A stretch of 64,000 bases of DNA from Candidatus Latescibacterota bacterium (GCA_022822725.1 JAJEAN010000001.1:558001-622000), one strand, 5' to 3'; positions 16,001 to 28,022 are shown, numbered from the stretch's first letter. Notes: a model not told the origin generated them from the sequence alone. Numbers and translations are program-made.

Positions 16001-17314
16001 ATGGACAGGAAATCCGGTGGCCTGACGCTTCTGTTTTCAGGGAGCGGCTTCCTCATTATTACGCTTTTGGGCTTATCGCTCACAGCCTGCGGCCCTTCCA
16101 CTGAACAGCCTGTTGTCGCGTCCGACTGCGTGGTCTGCCACCAGGACGCCACCCCCGGCATCGTTACGGACTGGGAACTCAGCACCCACAGCACGAATGG
16201 CGTGGACTGCGTGATGTGTCACGGCGGCGATCACCGCACGGAGGAGGACGCGCACCTGGCCGGGGTCGCCACGCCCGACGTGTGCGCCACGTGCCATCCC
16301 ATCCAGGTGGAGCAGTTCGCGGGAGGCAAGCACGCCCTCGCCTGGGCCAGCATGAACGCCATGCCGACGACCCACTTCCTGCCCATGGCCCTGACCGAGG
16401 GCATGAAGGGCTGCGGCGGATGCCACCGCATTGGCCTCAAGACCGAAGAGGAAATCAAGACGATCAAGGCGCAAGACGGACTGTTCGGCTTGTCGTCCTG
16501 CGACGTCTGCCACACCCGCCATCTCTTCTCGGTGAAAGAGGCCCGGGAGCCCCAGGCGTGCAGGACGTGCCACATGGGATTCGACCATCCCCAGTGGGAG
16601 ATGTACGCGTCGTCCAAGCACGGCGTGCGGCACCTGCTCAAGCAGAACGGCACGCTGCCGGAGCACGCCCAGGCGCCGACGTGCCAGACCTGCCACATGC
16701 CCGAGGGAGACCACGGAGTCCGTACCGCGTGGGGGTTCCTGGCCGTCCGGCTGCCCCTGCCGGAAGACCCGCAGTGGGCGGAGGACCGGGTCACGATACT
16801 GCAGGCGCTCGGCGTATTGGACCCGGAGGGCAACCCCACGCCTCGCCTGGAGGTGGTCAGGCAGGCCGACGTGGCCCGGCTGACCCAGGAAGACTGGCAG
16901 CGGGAGCGCGACCGCATGACCGGCATCTGCGAGCAATGCCATTCGGAGAATCTCGTGCGGGCGGAACTCGAAAAGGGCGACGAGATGATCCGCGAGACCG
17001 ACCGGCTCCTGGCCGAGGCCATCCGCATCGTCTCCGCGCTTTACCGGGACGGCATACTGGTCCGGCCGGCGCACTATGCCTACGACTTTCCCGATCTGCT
17101 GGCGTTCCACGACGCGCCTTCGATGATCGAACAGCGGCTCTTCAGGATGCACCTGGAACACCGCATGCGGGCGTTCCAGGGGACCTTCCACAACAATCCG
17201 GATTACGCGCTGTGGTACGGCTGGAGCGAAATGGTGCAGGACCTTGCCGAAATCAGGGCGCTCGCCGGGGAACTTCGTGAAGACGCTTCGCAACGGGGAA
17301 CGGAGCCGAACTGA
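16001..17314 (+). CDS. Octaheme c-type cytochrome lipoprotein, hydroxylamine oxidoreductase (HAO)-like
   Basis: A 437-residue protein with a lipoprotein signal (LLGLSLTAC, Cys27) and eight CxxCH haem sites in order: CVVCH, CVMCH, CATCH, CGGCH, CDVCH, CRTCH, CQTCH, CEQCH. The C-terminal helical part (HLEHRMRAFQGTFHNNPDYALWYGW) is typical of the HAO family. HAO members oxidise hydroxylamine or hydrazine, or run in reverse as hydroxylamine/nitrite reductases. The adjacent NapC/NrfH-type quinol dehydrogenase suggests electrons enter from quinol, favouring a reductive role as in epsilonproteobacterial HAO. Whether the P460-type Tyr crosslink is present cannot be decided by eye. Anchoring by lipidation is unusual, since classical HAO is soluble. 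Confidence 0.88.
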   Translation: MDRKSGGLTLLFSGSGFLIITLLGLSLTACGPSTEQPVVASDCVVCHQDATPGIVTDWELSTHSTNGVDCVMCHGGDHRTEEDAHLAGVATPDVCATCHPIQVEQFAGGKHALAWASMNAMPTTHFLPMALTEGMKGCGGCHRIGLKTEEEIKTIKAQDGLFGLSSCDVCHTRHLFSVKEAREPQACRTCHMGFDHPQWEMYASSKHGVRHLLKQNGTLPEHAQAPTCQTCHMPEGDHGVRTAWGFLAVRLPLPEDPQWAEDRVTILQALGVLDPEGNPTPRLEVVRQADVARLTQEDWQRERDRMTGICEQCHSENLVRAELEKGDEMIRETDRLLAEAIRIVSALYRDGILVRPAHYAYDFPDLLAFHDAPSMIEQRLFRMHLEHRMRAFQGTFHNNPDYALWYGWSEMVQDLAEIRALAGELREDASQRGTEPN

Positions 17315-17349
17315 GTGGCCGGCGCGCCCCGGGACAGGAGCCGAACTAA

Positions 17350-17976
17350 GTGGCCGGATTGACCGGATTTACCGTCAGTCTCATCTTCCTGGCGGCCGTC
17401 ACGCTCGCCATGATCGCGGTGGTCCTGAGGCGGCCCGAACTCACCGCCTCGGCCGGCGGCATGATATTCGCCTTTTTCACGTTTTTCGTGCTGCCCGGTG
17501 TGGCGCTGCTCGGAGGTACCGTTCAACACTACGAGCAGGCCAAGTCGACCGAGTTCTGCGTCTCCTGCCACATCAACCAGCCCTTCAGAGAGAGCCTGTA
17601 TATCGACGACGGGCGGTTTCTGCCCGCCGCCCATTTTCAGAATAAGCGCATCCCCGCCGACCGCGCCTGCTACGCCTGCCATTCCGACTACACCATGTTC
17701 GGGGACGTGGACGACAAGATCCGGGGCGTGCGGCACGTCTGGCACAACGTCTGGGGGACCTGGTCGGAGCCTGTCGCGCTATACGAGCCTTTTGAGAACA
17801 CGGCCTGTCTCGAATGTCACGCGGGCGCGCGGTCGTACGAGGAGCATCCGGACCACCGGCCGTATCTTCGCGAGCTCATTGACGGTTCCAGGTCATGCGT
17901 AATGTGCCACAACCTCGTGCACGAGGTGGACAAGCTGGATCGGTTCGGCAGATGGGAACCGGAGGCGGGAGAGTGA
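17350..17976 (+). CDS. Tetrahaem NapC/NrfH-family quinol dehydrogenase
   Basis: The 208-residue protein has N-terminal hydrophobic helices (about 5-25 and 35-58) and then four CxxCH sites (CVSCH, CYACH, CLECH, CVMCH). NapC/NrfH proteins take electrons from membrane quinol and hand them to a periplasmic multihaem reductase; the obvious partner is the octahaem protein 35 bp upstream. NrfH usually has one membrane helix, so the second hydrophobic stretch is slightly unusual. The GTG start (17350) follows GGAGC. No nrfA or napA gene is present in the window. Confidence 0.9.
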   Translation: MAGLTGFTVSLIFLAAVTLAMIAVVLRRPELTASAGGMIFAFFTFFVLPGVALLGGTVQHYEQAKSTEFCVSCHINQPFRESLYIDDGRFLPAAHFQNKRIPADRACYACHSDYTMFGDVDDKIRGVRHVWHNVWGTWSEPVALYEPFENTACLECHAGARSYEEHPDHRPYLRELIDGSRSCVMCHNLVHEVDKLDRFGRWEPEAGE

Positions 17977-17991
17977 TCGGTATGCAGGAGT

Positions 17992-18231
17992 GTGAGCGGC
18001 ATGTGGAGAGTGAGCGGCATGAGTGAATTGGGAAGGTCCGGCCGGGAGAAGAGACTTGCCGCGCGTTTATTTCTGGCGGGCGGGCTGATCATCGCGGGCC
18101 TGGCCGTGGAAGCGGCGACCCTGTTCTGGAACCACCCGGTGTCGCTGACCCTGTTCCTTTGCCTGGGTGCCGTACTCGTCCTCGCGGGCATGTCGGTGTT
18201 TCTATGGTCTGTCTTCAGCGGCCGCGGATGA
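17992..18231 (+). CDS. Small two-helix membrane protein
   Basis: Up to 79 residues, with starts possible at GTG 17992, ATG 18001 or ATG 18019. The latter two are each followed by a near-copy of the same 18-bp sequence, so the N-terminus itself is a short duplication (SGMWRV/SGMSEL). Two membrane helices (FLAGGLIIAGLAVEAATLF and LTLFLCLGAVLVLAGMSVFLW) fill the rest. It follows the NapC/NrfH-like gene by 15 bp and may be an accessory subunit of that electron-transfer complex. No family recognised. Confidence 0.55.
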   Translation: MSGMWRVSGMSELGRSGREKRLAARLFLAGGLIIAGLAVEAATLFWNHPVSLTLFLCLGAVLVLAGMSVFLWSVFSGRG

Positions 18232-18273
18232 TGCGCGGATGACGCGCGGATGACTCGCGGATGACGCGCGGAT
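18224..18273. repeat. 11-bp tandem repeat, 4.7 copies
   Basis: Units GCGGATGAYGC run from 18224 to 18273 with one or two mismatches. They begin in the last codons of the small membrane protein and end at the stop of the convergent regulator gene, filling the whole gap between the two genes. Confidence 0.9.
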
Positions 18274-18274
18274 A

Positions 18275-18952
18275 CTATTCACCGGTGCCGGCTTCCCCGA
18301 GCGGATGCAGATCGATCGGGGTGAGCACGCCGTGAAAACCGTACTTGATACCCGACCGGTCTCCTTTGCCGGGAGGGAAGTATTCTTCGATGAGCGCGAG
18401 CAGCCGGCGGTTGAATTCGGCGGCCTGGGCTTCGGAAAGCCGCGCGCGGTTGTGGTTGACGGACGCCTGGAACGACGGCCCGTACATCCCCTCGGCCGAT
18501 TCTCGAAAGGCCTGGTTGAACTGGCCGGCCACGTCCGCAGGGATAGCCGCATCTGCCGAGACGGCCTCTTTTCCCAAGTTGGCCGCATCGCCCCGGTTCT
18601 CATCCCCCGGATCCACTCGAAACCGCACAGCGGAAGCCACGGGCACGCATCTCCAGTTTCTGCAATCATCGCCGGTGTCCTTCAACGTCACGACGCCCGT
18701 CTCCGCCAGCCGTCGCACGTGGTACAGCACCCGCGCATCCGTAACGTCCAGGGCTTCTGAGATCTCCGTCACCGTCTTTCCTTCTCCGAGGATCTCGAGC
18801 ATACGCAGGCGTAGGGGATCGGCGAGCACGCCGGCGCGTTCGTCCTCGATGACGATTTTGGCGTTCTCGTGGTCGGTTTCCGCGCTATGTGGGTCGGTTC
18901 CCGTGCTATCGGACTCGTCGACAGAGAAGGTGATTTCACGCCACCTGGTCAT
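18275..18952 (-). CDS. ArsR-like winged-helix transcriptional regulator
   Basis: The 225-residue protein has a winged helix at about 38-105: LADPLRLRMLEILGEGKTVTEISEALDVTDARVLYHVRRLAETGVV, typical of ArsR/HTH_20 repressors. The C-terminal half (about 135-220) is a helical domain (FNQAFRESAEGMYG, FNRRLLALIEEYFP) possibly for ligand binding or dimerisation. The start ATG overlaps the stop of the DUF4143 ATPase gene in an ATGA, so the two are translationally coupled. It may regulate that operon; no operator could be identified. Confidence 0.85.
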   Translation of the reverse strand: MTRWREITFSVDESDSTGTDPHSAETDHENAKIVIEDERAGVLADPLRLRMLEILGEGKTVTEISEALDVTDARVLYHVRRLAETGVVTLKDTGDDCRNWRCVPVASAVRFRVDPGDENRGDAANLGKEAVSADAAIPADVAGQFNQAFRESAEGMYGPSFQASVNHNRARLSEAQAAEFNRRLLALIEEYFPPGKGDRSGIKYGFHGVLTPIDLHPLGEAGTGE

Positions 18953-20148
18953 TCGGGTTCTCCTTGATTGTCAGGCCGCAGGTCAAGGCGCGGTCTTTCG
19001 AGATCATGGCATATAAAACCCAGGTAGTTTTCCGGATGGACAACCTGGAAGAAACCGTCGGGATAAGCCTTGCGCCAGGCACCCGGCGCCCGGTTCGGCC
19101 TGGTGGACCATTTCATTTCCGTCGCGAGCAGCCGCCCGCCCCATTCCTCGACCAGGTCGATCTCCTGGCGGTCGTAGGTACGCCAGAAATAGCTTTCGGC
19201 CAGGCGGTCGTTGTACAGGTTGTACTTCATCCGCTCAACCAGGACGTAACTTTCCCACAGAGCCCCCACGTCGTCACGCATCGCCAATGGGTTGAAGTTG
19301 TTGATCAGCCCGTTCCTGATGCCGTTGTCGTAGAAGTAGTACCTCCGGCTCTTGGTAATTTCCTTTCGCAGGTTGCGGCTGAAGCCGCGGCGGCTGTAGA
19401 GGATATAGGATTTTTCGAGCAGGTCCAGATAGCGATCCACGGTGTTCGCGCTCATACCAAGCTGGGTGCCCAGTTCGGAAGTCGAAACCTGTTGTCCGGT
19501 CTGGAAGGCTAGCATCTGCAGCAGTCTGGTAAGCCTGTCCGCATTACGAATGCCTCCCAACTGGAGTATGTCCTTAAAAAGATAGGAAACGATCAATTCC
19601 TTCAGATAGCGTTGGCGGTCTTCGTTCGAGTCCATGAGGACCACTTCAGGATACGATCCGTAGATCAGCCGCTGTTCGAGATGGGCCCTGGTCTGGTGCG
19701 CTGACTCCCGTTCCTGGATTTCCAGTTGGGCCAGGGGCAGAAGCAGCAGGGTATGCTTGCGGCCGGTCAGGGGCTCGCCGGTTTGCCGGGCCAGGTCGAA
19801 GGAAGAAGAACCCGTGGCGATGATCCGTAGCCCCTCGACGTGATCGGCCAGCAGCTTGAGATTCAGCCCGATTTCCCGGATATGCTGCGCTTCGTCGATA
19901 ATCAGTGTACGTCGCCGCCCGACGAAGGACGTCAGTTTGGCCAGGGATTGACTCTCCAGGTATTCCCGGACCACGATATCCTCCCCCGTCACGAGCAGGG
20001 CATCGGGGTCGTGTTTCCGAATGTAGCGCTTTATCAGCGTGGTCTTACCCACCCTCCTGGGACCGTAAACAACGACGACTTTTCCCGGTGTAACCCGTTG
20101 AGCGAGACGGGCGAGTTGCGCTTGAGGAATGTATAAATCTGTCATCAT
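18949..20148 (-). CDS. AAA-family ATPase with DUF4143 (AAA_14) domain
   Basis: About 399 residues. Walker A is VYGPRRVGKTTL, Walker B RRTLIIDEAQ, sensor motif IIATGSSSF; a C-terminal DUF4143 domain contains the winged-helix-like SELGTQLGMSANTVDRYLDLLEKSYIL and a nuclease-fold-like end (EIDLVEEWGGRLLATEMKWS). These ATPases are common in accessory DNA but their function is largely unknown. The frame extends to TTG 20199, but ATG 20148 or 20145 is more likely; no ribosome site is seen at either. A second member lies at 28199-29494, with low similarity, so they are not recent copies. Confidence 0.88.
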   Translation of the reverse strand: MMTDLYIPQAQLARLAQRVTPGKVVVVYGPRRVGKTTLIKRYIRKHDPDALLVTGEDIVVREYLESQSLAKLTSFVGRRRTLIIDEAQHIREIGLNLKLLADHVEGLRIIATGSSSFDLARQTGEPLTGRKHTLLLLPLAQLEIQERESAHQTRAHLEQRLIYGSYPEVVLMDSNEDRQRYLKELIVSYLFKDILQLGGIRNADRLTRLLQMLAFQTGQQVSTSELGTQLGMSANTVDRYLDLLEKSYILYSRRGFSRNLRKEITKSRRYYFYDNGIRNGLINNFNPLAMRDDVGALWESYVLVERMKYNLYNDRLAESYFWRTYDRQEIDLVEEWGGRLLATEMKWSTRPNRAPGAWRKAYPDGFFQVVHPENYLGFICHDLERPRLDLRPDNQGEPE

Positions 20149-20479
20149 ATTGATATAATTAGTGTTAATTGTGTCAGTAAGCAAGGGATATGTATTCAAG
20201 CCGACATTGTGGGTGGATTCTCTTCAACGTTTACCTTATTAGCCCGATTGGATATCTCTTCTGAAGTAGCAGAAGTTTTCGACCTGAATCTTCTTCGGTG
20301 CTTATTGTAATCTGGTTATCGATCTTGCAGATTAAAGACGGTTTTTGGTATTTGTCGTCTGTGGTGTTGATTATCAGGCCAGTTATGCTACGTTTAAACA
20401 GTATCGCAGAACATGATCAAACAATAGCTGGTAACTGGTCCTAGATGAAGGTTTTTGACGGGAACTGTGAGAAAATCTT
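20149..20479. other. AT-rich intergenic region
   Basis: This 331-bp gap between divergent genes is clearly AT-richer than the flanking core genes. It must hold promoters for the ATPase/regulator operon and for the orphan gene at 20480. CTGACA at 20177-20172 on the minus strand could be a -35 box but has no good -10 partner. No gene, tRNA or hairpin stands out. Confidence 0.4.
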
Positions 20480-21607
20480 ATGGATCGAAGCGGGTTGGGT
20501 GTTTTGTATGCTACTGACAATTCTAAAGACCGGCCTGAGCATATTCAACAGCGAGACCTCCCGGTTGATCTACGTGAAAAATTTTGGATAGAGAAAGTTG
20601 GGCATCGCAAGCCGAAGCACAGTCTGGATTTGGTCCAAATCACTCTAAAACATGAAATTGAGCGATCTAGGCAAAACCCAGGTGATGGTTTTCGGTTCTG
20701 GGTTCATGCAGGGAAATCGGGAGTTCAGAGCGAAATGGAATGGTTCGAAGTTACTGAAAGATATCCAAGTGTTAACGCAAGGGACGTGAATGACTTTATG
20801 CGCTGCGCGAATTCGATTGCTACTAAACGAGATTTTGATCCGGTTGTTTTTTTGAATTCGGTGGATTTTAGCCGTCCATCGAGGTCAGTACAGAGACGTG
20901 CCTCGGATATTGTAATACAAGCTGTTAAGGACAAGGCTTTGAAAGAGTCTTACAAGCCTATGCTGGAAAACTATGGGTATGGAACCCTGATAGTCGGACT
21001 ACCTCTTTGGTTTGCGACCCCACCAATAAACCCGTTTCGACCCGAAAACGTGATCGACGATTTTATGTGCCGAACTCTTGCTGGATTGGAACATTTATTC
21101 AAAGGGGTTCTACGGAGTAAAACATGTCCCTTCGGCCGAATTGTTGTTGTCTGGGAGAGCAGTTTAACCGCAATGCGACAGTGGGTGTCGCGTGCGAATC
21201 TAGAAAACTATGACCATCCAGCGTTAATGAGTCTTGAAAGTCCGTTCAAGCTTGTATCAATTGTTCAGATTGCTACCAAGATTTTGAATAAGCACCAGGA
21301 AGAGAATATAAACGGTGTATTGCCGGGACTTCTCTTACATGTTAGATTCGATCAGAGATCGAGAAGAGGACTCTTCAAACAGTCTCCGACATTTGTGCGC
21401 GCATTGGAAGAGATCTCCGCGAATATTCAAAGAGAGACTACGGAGATCAGTTTTACAAATGTCGGATGGGTTTTGAGACGCCAAATCTTTAAGGTCTTGT
21501 GTTTTGTCCGCCTGCATGGCGTCATTGGCTTCCTACGATGGATGTCGTCAAGCTTGCTTTTAGGTCGTTTAAACAAGTTTGCACAAAGAAGCCGAAGCAG
21601 AAGTTAA
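20480..21607 (+). CDS. Orphan protein of unknown function in AT-rich DNA
   Basis: The 375-residue, basic protein has no signal peptide. Codon use is AT-rich and unlike all neighbours, suggesting recent acquisition. Visible segments include GTLIVGLPLWFATPPINPF, GRIVVVWESSLTAMRQWVSR and a Lys/Arg-rich C-terminus (LNKFAQRSRSRS) preceded by one hydrophobic stretch (VIGFLRWMSSSLLLG). I do not recognise a family. It sits alone between the DUF4143/regulator operon and the SOS cassette. The ATG start lies about 10 nt after a weak GAGAAA; other starts are possible. Confidence 0.6.
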   Translation: MDRSGLGVLYATDNSKDRPEHIQQRDLPVDLREKFWIEKVGHRKPKHSLDLVQITLKHEIERSRQNPGDGFRFWVHAGKSGVQSEMEWFEVTERYPSVNARDVNDFMRCANSIATKRDFDPVVFLNSVDFSRPSRSVQRRASDIVIQAVKDKALKESYKPMLENYGYGTLIVGLPLWFATPPINPFRPENVIDDFMCRTLAGLEHLFKGVLRSKTCPFGRIVVVWESSLTAMRQWVSRANLENYDHPALMSLESPFKLVSIVQIATKILNKHQEENINGVLPGLLLHVRFDQRSRRGLFKQSPTFVRALEEISANIQRETTEISFTNVGWVLRRQIFKVLCFVRLHGVIGFLRWMSSSLLLGRLNKFAQRSRSRS

Positions 21608-22019
21608 TATCGTGCGAGCCTCAAGAATAATAAGCATTAACTAAGTGTCGCAACTGACTTGATTCCCGTTTATAAGAACTATCGGTTCTTTACCCACTTG
21701 CCTGACCTATGCAAGGGAGAAGTGATTAGATGATTGTGAATCTAGTATCTTCTATTCCTGCCCTCTAGCCTTACCCGATATTTCCATAATCCCATCTCAT
21801 CTGGATTCTCCTTCATTCCTTAAAACGCTTGACATAGCAGACAAATGTCTGTTTTATGGATTTTCAGGCGCGCGTTTTGGTACGCCTCGGCCCGTTTTGG
21901 CACACCGCTCTGTTGCGTCGACCCGTTTCGCCGGCCTATCGCGTTGGTCCAATTCGCCGGCCCGTAACGCCGTCCATGTCATCGGCACGTTTCACCATCT
22001 CCGTCCCTGGGAGACCATC
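21608..22019. other. Leader region of the SOS cassette
   Basis: This 412-bp region has an AT-rich first half (after the orphan gene) and a GC-rich second half. The only clear element is the promoter/operator at 21829-21857. The predicted transcript has a leader of about 155 nt before lexA that includes TTTTGG repeated near 21875 and 21894. A frame from 21897 is continuous with lexA but has no ribosome site. Confidence 0.45.
21829..21857 (+). promoter_or_regulatory. lexA promoter with embedded palindromic operator (candidate SOS box)
   Basis: A consensus -35 TTGACA (21829-21834) and a -10-like TTTTAT (21852-21857) are separated by exactly 17 bp. The spacer ends with the perfect palindrome CAGACA-AA-TGTCTG (21838-21851). 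A repressor there would block polymerase directly. Being the only clear palindrome upstream of lexA-imuA-imuB-dnaE2, it is the best candidate LexA site of this lineage; LexA boxes are known to differ between phyla. Confidence 0.75.
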
Positions 22020-22634
22020 ATGGCCTACACATCGCCTGGAGAGACCCGGAAGAAGATCTACGATTTCGTGCGGGACCGGATCCTGGGCGGCATGCCGCCC
22101 ACCACCCGGGAGGTGCAGCGCGCCTTCGGGTTCCGGGCGGTCCAGTCCGCCCGCCAGCACCTGGAGAAGCTGGTGGTCGACGGCAAGCTCGCCAAGACCG
22201 GCGGCAGGTCCCGCTCCTACCGGCTGCCGGAGTTCGGCAAGGCCAGCCCGCCCCAGTTGATCGCCATGCTGGGACGCGTCCAGGCGGGCGAGTTGACCGA
22301 GGCCATGGAGGATCCGCCGGAATACATCATGGTGCAGACGCGTTTCGACGGCGATGAGCTCTTCGCGCTGGCCGTGGAGGGGGAGAGCATGCTTCATGCC
22401 GGCATCCTGCCGGGGGATATCGTGATCGTGCGCCGACAGCCGACGGCCAATACGGGGGACATCGTGGTGGCCCTGGTGGGCGACGAGGCGACGGTCAAGC
22501 GGTACCGGGAGCGGGACGGGCGCGTCGAGCTGCATCCGGAGAACGAAGCCTTCAGCCCGATCATTCCCCGGGAGGACGGCGCGCCTTTTTCGCTGTTGGG
22601 CAAAGTCATCGAGGTGCGGCGGACCGTTGAGTAG
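22020..22634 (+). CDS. lexA: LexA repressor, SOS regulator
   Basis: The 204-residue protein starts at ATG 22020, with GGGAGA about 7 nt upstream. N-terminal winged helix (about 8-68) is the LexA DNA-binding domain, with PTTREVQRAFGFRAVQSARQHLEKL. The autoproteolysis site is Ala89-Gly90 in VQAGE, and the catalytic dyad is Ser123 (GESMLHAGI) and Lys160 (ATVKRY). On DNA damage RecA filaments stimulate self-cleavage and derepress the regulon. It heads a same-strand series lexA-imuA-imuB-dnaE2, as in many bacteria, and probably represses its own promoter through the palindrome at 21838-21851. Confidence 0.96.
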   Translation: MAYTSPGETRKKIYDFVRDRILGGMPPTTREVQRAFGFRAVQSARQHLEKLVVDGKLAKTGGRSRSYRLPEFGKASPPQLIAMLGRVQAGELTEAMEDPPEYIMVQTRFDGDELFALAVEGESMLHAGILPGDIVIVRRQPTANTGDIVVALVGDEATVKRYRERDGRVELHPENEAFSPIIPREDGAPFSLLGKVIEVRRTVE

Positions 22635-22713
22635 GAACGCCGGTCTGACGCGCCGAACAGGGAATATCAGATCAACGTATTGAATAAGCCATCGAACAGT
22701 CGAAGGGAAACTC

Positions 22714-23349
22714 ATGTCGTCCCTGCGGGACCGGGATCTGCAGGATCTCGAACCCTATTTCACGCGGATGCCCGTCAAGAAACGGGAGGAGGAGCCGCGC
22801 TGGTCGCGCGCCCAGCTGGCCGGGCGGTTCTGCGAACTCTCGTCCGTCCCCGGCACCGCCCTTTTGACGGCCGCCTTCCGGCTGGTGCTGGACGCCCAGC
22901 TCGAGGGCGAGCCGGCGGCCTGGATCACGGCGACGCCGGACACCTTCTTCGCGCCGGACGCGGCGGAGAGCGGCGTGGACCTGGACGCCCTGGTGGTCAT
23001 CCGCGTACCGGACGCCCGGGCCGCGGCGCGGGCGGCGGACCGGGTCCTGCGGTCGGGCGGCTTCGGCCTGGTGGTGATGGACCTGCACGCCGATGCCAGG
23101 ATCCCCGTACCGCTGCAGGTGCGCCTGGCCCGGCAGGCGCGGGACCACCACGCCGCCCTCCTGTGCCTCACCGCCAAGTCCCGGGAGGCGCCTTCGCTGG
23201 GGCCGATGGTCACCCTGCGGGGCCAGACCTCCTGCCGCCGCCTGGCGGTGGACCGTTTTCAATGTGAAATCGAAATTCTGAAGGACCGACTTCATGGACC
23301 GGGCTGGCGCCACACCGAAATCTGCCGCGGGCCGGACGGCCTGCATTAA
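22714..23349 (+). CDS. imuA: ImuA-like RecA-fold protein of the mutasome
   Basis: The 211-residue protein shows a RecA-like core in reduced form: GTALLTAAFRLVLDAQLEGEPAAWI, then FGLVVMDLHADARIPVPLQVRLARQARDHHAALLCLT. A functional Walker A is not visible. ImuA supports ImuB and DnaE2 in SOS translesion synthesis. It lies 79 bp after lexA and overlaps imuB by 56 bp in another frame, indicating tight coupling. Identification rests largely on gene order plus the RecA-like pattern. Confidence 0.87.
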   Translation: MSSLRDRDLQDLEPYFTRMPVKKREEEPRWSRAQLAGRFCELSSVPGTALLTAAFRLVLDAQLEGEPAAWITATPDTFFAPDAAESGVDLDALVVIRVPDARAAARAADRVLRSGGFGLVVMDLHADARIPVPLQVRLARQARDHHAALLCLTAKSREAPSLGPMVTLRGQTSCRRLAVDRFQCEIEILKDRLHGPGWRHTEICRGPDGLH

Positions 23350-24783
23350 CATCCGGGCGCTGCCGCTGCAGCTCCTGCTGCGGAGCCATCCGCAGTGGCG
23401 CGAGAGACCGGTGGCGGTGGTGGAGGAAGAAAAGCCCCTGAGCCCTATCCTGTGGCTCAACGCCGCGGCCGTCCGGGGCGGGATCCGTCCGGGCATGAAG
23501 TACGCCGCGGCCCTCTCCCTGGACCGGGGCCTGTGCGCCGGGACGGTTTCGGAAGCGGAGGCCGCGGCCGCGGTCCGGCAGGTACACGGCGCGCTGGACC
23601 GCTTCAGCCCCCGGGTGGAACCGAGCACGGAGGAACCGGGGATCTTCTGGGTGGACGCGGGAGGGCTGGACTGGCTCTACGCGTCCCTCGAGGACTGGGC
23701 CGGGCAGATGCACGCCGCCCTCTCCGCGCTGGAGCTTTCGGCGAGCGTCGTGGTCGGCTTCGGCCGTTTCGGCGCCTATGCCATCGCCAGGGCGCGGAAC
23801 GCGGTGGCCGTGCTCCCCTCCGTGGAAGCCGAGGAAGCCGAATACCGCAAGGTGGGGCTGGTGCACCTGCGACTCGAGCCGAAGCTGCGCGAACGGCTGG
23901 ACAAGCTGGCCGTGCATACCGTGGGGGACTTCCTGGCCCTTCCCGGGGAGCGGATCGCCCGGCATCTCGGCGAGCAGGCGAGGGAACTCTACCGCTTCGC
24001 GGCGGGCGACCGGCCCCTGCCCCTCCAGCCCCGGGCGCTTCCCGAACCGCTCCAGGCCCGGATGGAACTGGACGATAACGAATCGGACGCCCGGAGCCTC
24101 CTGTTCCGGGTGTCCCAGCTGTTGGCGCCCCTGCTGAAGGCCGCAGGCGAAAGATACCAGGCCGCCGCCGCGCTCCGCCTGGCGTTCCGGCAGGAGAACG
24201 GGACGCGGCACCGCTGCCGGGTCCAGGCGGCCGAGCCGACGCTGGACGCGCGGATCCTGCTGGAACTGGTGGGTCTGCACCTGGAAACGGTCTCCTTCCC
24301 CTTTCCCCCGGTGGAATTGCGTCTCGAGGTGGAGGGCGTGGGCGTCACCGCCGACAAGCTGAACCTGCTGCAGGAGAACCCGGACCGCGACAGGGGGTCG
24401 GCCATGCGGGCCCTGGCGCGGGTCCGGGCCGAGTTCGGCCCCGGTTCGGTCCTCACAGCGCGGCTGGCGTCGGGGCACCTCCCGGAGGCCCGTTTCGCAT
24501 GGCGGCCCTTCGGCAAGCTCGCCGCGGCCACCCCCCGGCCGGTGGCCGTGCGCGCCCTGGTGCGCCGCGCCCACGCCCGTCCCCGCGTCCTGGAAGGCCA
24601 GTCCGTGAACTGGCAGGCGCCTTCGGGTCCCGGCCCGCCCCCGGAACACCTGGTCAGCGGCGGATGGTGGGTCCGGGAGGTCAGAAGGGACTACCGCTTC
24701 GTCGATACCGCCCGGGGCGAAACCCTCTGGGTCTATTACGACCACCGGCGGGCCCGCTGGTACGTCCAGGGGCGGGTGGAATG

Positions 24784-24784
<1 letters not shown>
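23294..24784 (+). CDS. imuB: ImuB, Y-family polymerase-like mutasome hub
   Basis: The 496-residue protein has a Y-family polymerase layout: palm (about 15-180), thumb with helix-hairpin-helix ([21 protein letters not shown], about 200-220) and little-finger region. The first catalytic segment reads [14 protein letters not shown] where active enzymes have an Asp, so it is probably inactive as a polymerase, as known for ImuB, which recruits DnaE2 to the clamp and ImuA. The later [12 protein letters not shown] segment retains an Asp. It overlaps imuA by 56 bp and its TGA overlaps the dnaE2 ATG by 1 nt. Confidence 0.94.
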
Positions 24785-27912
<3,128 letters not shown>

Positions 27913-28022
27913 GTGGCGAACGAGTGCGGACGCTAACATGCAAATGGAAAGGAAGAAACCGACACACTGGCACCATCGGCATCTAAATTACTAAATGAAA
28001 TAATATCAATAGATTAGTGATT

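Noticed and set aside
16073-17293. Antisense frame opposite the octahaem cytochrome
   Set aside because: No domain pattern, and the sense frame has eight haem motifs.
23294-23349. imuA/imuB overlap as a frameshift
   Set aside because: Both proteins are complete and overlapping starts are common in this cassette.
24499-24783. N-terminal extension of DnaE2 into imuB
   Set aside because: The region encodes the end of ImuB in another frame; homologous DnaE2 starts with the PHP domain at 24784.
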